Below are positions 25,201 to 34,200 of a DNA stretch of 64,000 nucleotides, one piece after another. The notes under the pieces are model-generated. The model saw only the letters and a list, made by a program, of their open reading frames with translations, was not told the origin of the DNA and ran no database searches. This DNA comes from Yamagishiella unicocca. Its lineage: Eukaryota > Chlorophyta > Chlorophyceae > Chlamydomonadales > Volvocaceae. Position numbers and translations under genes: made by a program. The stretch spans positions 1 to 64,000 of the forward strand of contig BDSL01000121.1 in the NCBI GenBank assembly GCA_003116995.1, in the 5' to 3' direction. How positions within the stretch are numbered: position 1 is the stretch's first letter; the number at the start of each line of letters is the position of its first letter.

Positions 25201-28200
25201 TCCATTAATACCCAGCCCATGTTGTAGTCTCCATGGACACCCAGAACGAAACCCTGGCAGTCTGCTGTCAACGAGCAAATACTTTCAGGGTCTTCAATAC
25301 GTTGACCAGTCAGCAGGGCTTCGGTGGGTTTAGCGTCAATTTCATAATTGTACCCATCCTTGTCAGGGCAGGACGTTGCTGCACGTACGCACACAGCAAT
25401 ATATAGCATTGGATAGCACGCAGTGACAGCATGAACGAAGCAGACATCGATGCCAGCCATCTAAGCAACAATTCCAGTTGGTAATCACTCCATCCAAATT
25501 ACGAATATCAATGATCCGCTATATATCTACGTATCGCTTCATTCGTTGCTGGATGCCGTAGTACATCCATACATACAGGCACGCGCGTATGGGCGGCAGG
25601 GAGGCATAGGGCACGCAGCATGCATTTATATACCTACGGCTGGGGCGGCATGCCTGGGGTGCATGCATGGGGGCGGCAAGCACACACCCTGGCTGGACAA
25701 ATTTCGGGCGCACGCAATCGGAATAAGTAAGGGGCACGGGGCCGTACGTACACAAATATGTAAAGTAATAAGGGGCACACCCTGGACTTTTCGGGCGCAC
25801 GCAATCGAGTTGGCGCTGCGTGTATATGTCCTTAAGTAATATGTATGAACGCGCTTCCTCTAATCCGCTCGGGGCTCATATCACTGCTGTGGGCCTGCAA
25901 CTATCCGTCCACGCACTGATCATCAACCGCCGCCACTGGCATGGGATCGACTGTGTGAGTTTACTGCTCATCAAAATAAAGGTATGTACGTATAGCCGCT
26001 GTATAGCCACTGTATACGAACGTAAATATATCTCGCTTTTTATTTATTTCCACTACGTACGTATGTCTTACTATATACATACAGCTACGTATGGGCACAC
26101 CTGGGTTTGAACCTTCTGTGTAGCGCCATGAGCTATCCGTCTGCAGGAGAACTGCCCCTGTGCTGACATCGACGACTGACGCTATGACCCCAGCCGGGTT
26201 GTCCCAATCGCCTAAATTAGCGCCTTGCAGGATAACTGTGTGGATGCCGGCGGCCAGGTTGATGGTCGCAGTTTGCACTGGAGTGTATAAGTTGCTGGGG
26301 TCAGTCTGTCCCAGAGAAACACCATCAATGTAGACATACGCCACATCGTCGCCCATCAGGTGAAGTTGAACAGTAGTGATGTTCGCGGACGTGTTGAAAG
26401 TGTTGTAGAAGACGGGGTAACTGCGTGCTGGAGCCCTGATGTCGGCCCGCTCTAGTGTCCAAATCCACATGGCTGCCCACATAACACGAGGAATACCGGA
26501 CAGTGGGCCCCAGGGAATCATCCCAGCCTTTCCAAGAACCACCGCACCTGCGCGCGTGCATGCCGGGGGGACATCGCTTGTTGCATTATTCATTTGGGGG
26601 CGGGGGTCATTGCTTTCGCAATATTTGGGGGGTCATTGCTTACTTGTTGCATTATTTAGAAGTTGTAACGCAGCAGTGAATAAGGTAGGGACGGATGGAT
26701 CACCTTCTAGTTCTTGCACTTTTTTACAGCTGCGCGAGATTGTTACACATACCTATATATACCTATATACCTATATACTACCATTTATATATATATACAC
26801 TACCATTTTATTTAGGAGAAGCCTTCATTGAAATTCCCTTATTCCTTTATTCCCTTATTATTAGTAGGAATTCCCTTATTATCGCTGTATGTATATATAG
26901 TATATATAGTAACATATACATATATATGTGTATGCGATAATAAGGGAATTCCTACTAATAATAACGATAATAGCGATAATAGCGATAATAGCGATAATAA
27001 GGGAATTCCTACTAATAATAAGGGAATAAGGGAATTTCAATGAAGGCTTCTCCTAAATAAAATGGTAGTTTCCGCCCGCAGAGAGTAGATAGTGGCTGCC
27101 TTGGATGGGCGGCTGACCCCCCAACGACCCTATCGCAACCTTATGGTAAAATACTCCGTCCTAAATAAAACAGTCCTGCCTAAAATAAGGCCTTACGAAC
27201 CCTTGCAAGAGCCTTCGTAAGAGGTCTCATAGGAAGCTAGCTACGAGCTGTCATACATAAAAATGACGGCTTTTTTATGTATGACAACGACAACTACTCC
27301 TCGTAAAATATACCCTGTAAAATATACCCTAAAAAATATTATACGAGTAGTTGTCGTTGTCATAAAAATGACGGCTTACCAGATCCCTACGAAATTGAAA
27401 GGCGTATAAGAAGGGTGTAAAAATGGCTAAGAAAACTAAATAGAAGGACTGAAGGCTCGAAGTTTAAGAATGCTAAGTATTCCTTAAATTTAGTTGTATG
27501 CTTCCTTATTTTTAGAATGATGCCTAAAACCAGCTAAGAAGGCAATTGAGATGCAGCCCGCTTGCAAGAGCTTGTATTTTACACCAGGAGGGCTGCCGTG
27601 CGGCCACTGGCAGATCACACCATCGACAAATCCACTGACACAGATAGCCGAATACGATAAATAATCGGCACGTTGTTTGGTCTCCAAGGTCACCAGCAGC
27701 AGTACCCAAGCACACCCACCGTGCAAGCGACTTCTACAAACTACCTGCCATGTTTCCAGTATCACCAATAGGGTCACTAAGGGCATAGGGAAAACACTTG
27801 TTCCCAGCAACTGGCATAACGTTAACGTTTTTTACGGTAGGCCTTAGATAGGATAAGGAAACCAATTACGAAATGTCGTTTTAAGGTATATATACACCGA
27901 GCGAGTGCTCTAAGCTATCTAGTCAACTTCATCAGTACCAGGGTAATAACGACGTTCAAGTAATGATGCACATTGTTGACTTTGCAGTCTGCGCGCACGT
28001 GTTGACATATATGTGCGCGCACACATGCATCGTTCACAGCCGCCGTCGCTCGACCGGATGTACAACCATGGTGCATTTTCCCCAGCAGGGCCTTTTAGTG
28101 GATTTCGTACGTACGTGTAGGTATGTGTGTGGCCAAGCAATCCTCGCAAGGCCTCGCTTCAAGGATTTCCCGCATCTATCCGCCCCGTTCCACGCTCAGC

Positions 28201-31200
28201 CGCGCAGTGTTCGTGGGGTTCATCCCATGTCAAGCCCGCCCCATGCGCCCCATGCGTGCCTACCTAGTGATGGAAGGGAGAATCCAAGCAAGCAAAGGTG
28301 GCCCACGTCATCATTCAGGATACACTTGTTTGCTTACTTACGTTTATATTTCTATATCTTGTCATATATATGAGCTACCGTATGCACATATTTACACACG
28401 AACCCTACCTACGTAGGAGTTTTATACTGGTACTCGATGCACACTGCTGCTGCTGTTCATTCATTCATTCATAACCGGCAAAACCGACAGCAACGGAAGA
28501 CGACACCCACGTGGCATGCACGCACTGCACTCCGCCCGCATTAATCACTTACCCATATCGCTGCTGCCGGCAGCGATATAAACGCTATTCGCCCACTCGC
28601 TCCCACAAGTGTCGTTGCTGCTTCCACGACAGGGTGTGCTACATTCGGTTACTCCATATGATGTAGCTCGAATGATGTCATTGCCGGCAAAACAATATGA
28701 TCCATTATGCAAACCGCAGTACTGAAAGCCTTCGTTCGGCGGGGAGATTGATGTATGGGTGACGGATGAGGGCGGGAGGACCAACGGGGGGAGGCAGTTA
28801 TTCATAGGGAAAATAAATGGCATGTCGGGCGCGGGCATTATTATTATTAGGTGACAGCGCAGCACGAGGCGTTACATACAGGCGGCCGGCCAGCCACCCC
28901 CAGCGCTACGGATGCCCCCAAGATTTGCCCAGGATATTTACTTAGGTAGGTGCGGCATCCACACCATCTATCCACGCACGCGACGCACGCGGATGGTCAA
29001 TAATATAATTAACAGGAGTTTTGTGTATATATGTCTAGAGAATGAAGTACGTAGCGATTGACCCGTCGTGGCCGATGCGCATGCATGCACGCAGCGGTAC
29101 GTAGCAGCAGCCAAGGCAGGAATATACATATCAAGGAAATAAACCGCCCACGCACGCTTCCTTCGTTATTATTACTATATGTGATCATATCGATGCCAAT
29201 TTGATTGGACGGCATCAATAATGCCACACACTGGTCGGTCGTGCGTTGGTTGCTGTTACATGCGCATGTGCAGGTGAAGGGTGAGGGCGGCGGAATGGGT
29301 CAGCAAGCAAGCAACGGTAAGTTGTCCTACCTGCGAGCCGCTGCTGCTGGTTGGGCGGGATTCGCTTTAGATAGGTATCGATTTGCATATACAATGTCTG
29401 CACCGGCGTGCACTGTTCCTCACTATTTTGTTCCTAATTCAAGCCTTCGTTCAACATCACGCTACGAACGCAAATGAATGGGTGCATGCGTGCCTACCCT
29501 GGGAAAACAACCTTGGGTGCATTGATTGGAGATGGTAGCGCCCGGCCTCTGTTACCTTGCCGCGCCTATCTACCATATTCATCATACATACGCAAGGACT
29601 TCTGATTGGACCATCCTGCGTGTAAGCTTGCTTACCTTACATGCATTGCACTTACAATAATGCAAATCTACATATCACACAAGACGTAGTAGTCACGGCA
29701 TGTGATGACTACTACATCGTGTGCGTAGCTAGGCTAAGAAGCACACCGACTTAGCTGAGTCGGTCCTATGATAGTGTATAGTCCTTCTTAGTAATCTTAG
29801 AGCGAGATGGGCCCTACATTCCGCGCTTCCTGGAAAACCAGCTCGTATCATGAACAATTCAAGCAATTTACACATGTAGGAAGCGACTAGCAGTCCAACT
29901 AGCGAAGATGGCCCAAATTCTCATAATGATGCTGAAGTGTGTAATGGGCACTTGACTTGTATCTGGGAATGAGGGTGTGACATGTGCGTGATGGTGGGCT
30001 ACGTATGGGAGGCAAATCCAGATGCATGGCTGGCCCACCTACTGCATGCCCTGAGCTGCGTGACAATGTGACGTGATTAGCCCTGACGCTAATAAAATGT
30101 TGAGGTTTGTGTCCTTGTCGTTTTCGACAATCGAATACGTACGGCACCACGACAATCGAGAACATAGCGATGGTCAAGCACAGCAGCACTCATTGAACCT
30201 CCAGTAAGCAACATTATCTTGCTATGATCCCTTTCATTGCGCTCATGTTACGTCCTGAAGGGCACCCATAGAGATGTTGTTGTAAAAGACCTTGTCCGGC
30301 CTCGCTCTTAGATAGGGTCTTGACCTTAAATGTGAGACATATTAGCAACAAACAATTACTGAGTACGTTCTCCCTAGCAGCTCTCAATCGCTGGCTCGCG
30401 CACTGTCTGAATTTACGGTTTCAAACTCGTAGGCTCGAACGAACGACCCTTGCGGCGCTTGTTGGACCACCGGTCAAAGTAGTGGAGGTCAAGTTTCTGG
30501 ATCAATTTACACACGCACGCAGCTGCTGTATATGTCGGGCACGCAGAAGCACGGTTGACGCGGAGGCAAGTACCTCTCGAGCAAGTACCTCGGCAAGCGA
30601 GCAAATGGTACTTCCATGTGGCACCTACCTTTGGCATTCCGGTATTGTCTGGCCGGATATATAAGGTAAGGTCTGCGTGCCCCTGGGGGAATCTACTCGA
30701 GTTGGCAAACATCTGGGAGGTAGGATGTGGGCTTGCCTCGCTCGATCGCATAATAGTAATAATAATAATAATATTAACAAGGTTACGCTGGCGCTAGGCC
30801 TTGCGTGTGTTAAGGGGGCGGGGCGGTGAGGGTGTCAGTACACCCTATACGCTCGCGCCACCGGGCTCGATCGCATATTACGGCGCGCGGTCCCTGGGAA
30901 GATATGGAGATATATAGATAGACGTCTAGGGAGGCGAGGACTGCGCGTGACCGGGCGGACCTACGGGGACCATACTGCGTGCAGCGCAGTGCGCGTGGGA
31001 GGCAGGGATCTTAAGGGCTGTGTCAGGAAGGCTAATAATGTTGGGTGAGCATCGCCGCCCAGCCAGCCACCAACCAACCCTAGCCAGTTCCCGCATGCAT
31101 ACAAAACTCAGCGCCACGGCCCAAGGTCGCTATCTACTATATGTACACATTTGTAGGGGACTATATATTATATAACCCTGTATTGTTTTATATATACTGC

Positions 31201-34200
31201 TGGAGCGACGGAGCGCGCTGGGGGCCGAAGGACTTCGGGCCAGCTTCGCTGGCTGGATTGGCGAGCGAGCATCATTGTTCCACTTGTTACGCCACTCGAG
31301 CGGCGAGGCAGCAGGTGGACCAGCTTTCTACTGGGTTTCAGTTGCCAGCCAGAAAGTCCTTAATCGAAGTTGTTCATAAGCTGGTTTCTTAGGACGGAGG
31401 CGTGGTAGTGCGAACGAATCCCTAACGAAGTTTGCTACGGTAATAAGAACGACTACGTATACACCAGCTTACAAAGGACCGGCTTAGCTAAGCTGGTGTA
31501 CCTACTTAACCCATACAGCCGTTTGGTAGGTTCGAGGAAGACCCGTGCTTGGATGCCCGAAAAAACCGTTTAGAACAGCCGTTTGGTAGGGTTCTACCCT
31601 GCAGCAGTGAGCCACTATACTAAACAATCCTTGCAAGTTGCCACACAGAACATTGGCGTCGTCGCGCCCCAGGTTCGTTACCGGAGGTACCTATATACTT
31701 TGCGTGTACCAGGACCATACTGGAGCGCGCTGGGACGGAGGCAGGGGGTTTGTTGCAATTTGTGCACATCAACAACTGCGTATGCTTGTAGGAGTCATAT
31801 CACGTCACCACTCACGCTGCAACATACAGCCGCCACGCACGTATAACCCTAAACGCGTCCTTTGCCGAGGTGCTAGTGGGGTGGCAAGCAAATGCCGTAT
31901 GCAGCAGCGGCGCTAGGGACATACATCATCACGCACATATCCCCGGTGTCCCTGGTTGTCAGTGGATGGGGCGGGGGGGCTTCACTTGTGTGCATCCCGT
32001 TGCTCACCCACGCACGCACTATGTGCCGTGCTACAGTATATTGTCGGCACGCTGCAACACTGGCCACCTACAGCTTTCAACATTTCCTTTGCAGAGGCTT
32101 TTGCTTTCGTTGTGGGCGGCAAATGGCGTATATCTGGGCGGACCAGCAGTGGCGCTAGGACCTTTTATTTATGGGCGGCAGCAAATGGCTTATGGGCGGT
32201 CCAGCAGCGGCGCTACGTAGGGGCATCACATACCCCAGGCAAGCAGAGGGAGGGAAGTTTGCACTTGTGACAACGTGCACGTGACGTGCACGTCACGTTG
32301 TTCGCCAACTGCGTGCGTGTCATCACTCGCGCTGCAACAGCCGAGCGCTCACATACACTACAAAAACGTTATGCTGCTAATATAATCGTGCAGCGTAATA
32401 ATTTGTCTATGTAGCTTACTTCATGATTATTAAAGCTGTAACGTGAATACGTAGGCGTTGGTACAGCAAGGACCTCGGTCAATAAGGACCTCGGTTAATA
32501 TATAAGGAAAATCCGAAAAAACATACACCGCCGTCGGAGTGGTGCACGCAATTAAGCTAGAAATAATATGAGCTAGCTGTGGCTACCCCTGGACGAATGG
32601 ACCCCGGGACTGGAAAGCCGCCAAAAGCATGCATGAAGGAACGAACTGCTGCGTCTCGGTAGGTTGTACTTACCGGCAATCCTGGCAAGGGTTTGGCATC
32701 GCACCAATGTCATTATCGTAGAGGCCGATTCAAGGACATTCGGAAGGGCCCGGACGCCTTCTGCGTCATCTGCGTAACATCCTAGATAGCCTATGGTGTT
32801 GACCCATGGAAGATCTGGTACGTAGGTGTAGGTGCCGAAACAGCAGGGTATAAGAGAGGAAGCATAAATGACATGCATTACAAGCTATGGGAGTATGTAG
32901 ATATAGCTAGAGGAAGTTTAAGTGTACACCTGCCTACCTAGATAGATCGATATATGGATATTGCATGCACGGCTGCAGGCAGCAGTATAGTGTGTAAAGC
33001 AATTGCCGCCATGCATGTATACACGTTTTCCTTTCTTTACACAAGCAAGAAATAACAATCACGGGACACAGCAGGCAAGCGAACATATAGTCGCATATAG
33101 ATAGTGCGTGGCCATGCATGCCTCGCATCATACATACATACATCATACCAGTAACGAATAACACATATATACCTGGCTTATAGTAGGTACAAAATCCATG
33201 CCAGTAATAGAGTCCGGACACTGACGGCAGCATCCAGCCAGTGGCTCCATTATTATTGACATCGATGAAGAAACCCTGGCAGTCTTCTGCCATCAGGCAC
33301 TTATTTGCGGGGTTGTCGATGCTCTCCATAGTTGTGAGGACATCGGTTGGGCTGCTGGCATCTGCATAGTAACTGTAGCCGACCTGGTATGGGCAGGAGG
33401 TCACTGTGCACACGGTATGTGCATACGCACAACAGCGCATAGAAGCACTTTATTATGAACAGCAGGCAGGCGTGTACTTCAGTTTATTTTACATATATAT
33501 CAAGCCCGTTCGAATATGTTACGAATACGTACGATAACTAACAAGGCGTGCATTCTGTCGGTCGGAGATGGAATGGAACGGCACAATTCTATCTGTCTCG
33601 CCATGATTGGCGGCTTGGCCTAATTATAATCGATCGATCGGTGGACGTAGGGGGGTACGTATGTATATATGTATGGTATAACATGCCCGTGCAGATGTAA
33701 ACCGCATGTACATACATACATACATACATACATACATACATACATACATACATACATACATACATACATACATACATACATACATACATACATACATACA
33801 TACATACATACATACATACATACATACATACATGCATACATACATACATACACCTACCTTTTTTTGTATATGTGCACCAGCCGAGGGAATAAACACTTGA
33901 AAATGAATGCACCATCCAGGCGGGGATGCTGTCTCCATACGCTACAAAGCCCTTGCAGTCTACCCGAGATGAGCAGTCCGTTTCAGGGTCCTCGGTCCAA
34001 TACGTGGAAATAAGGACATCATTATTTTGGTCCGTATCAACCTCGTAAGTGTAGCCCACCCTGTCAGGACAGGATGTCCCTGCTGCATGCATGACGTACA
34101 CGCAGCATGGATCCATCCCGGGCGTGGAGCGAGGTATTAATTACGAACCAATTATACAATAGTAAATAAACAATTTGAATGTTACAATATGAAGATATAC

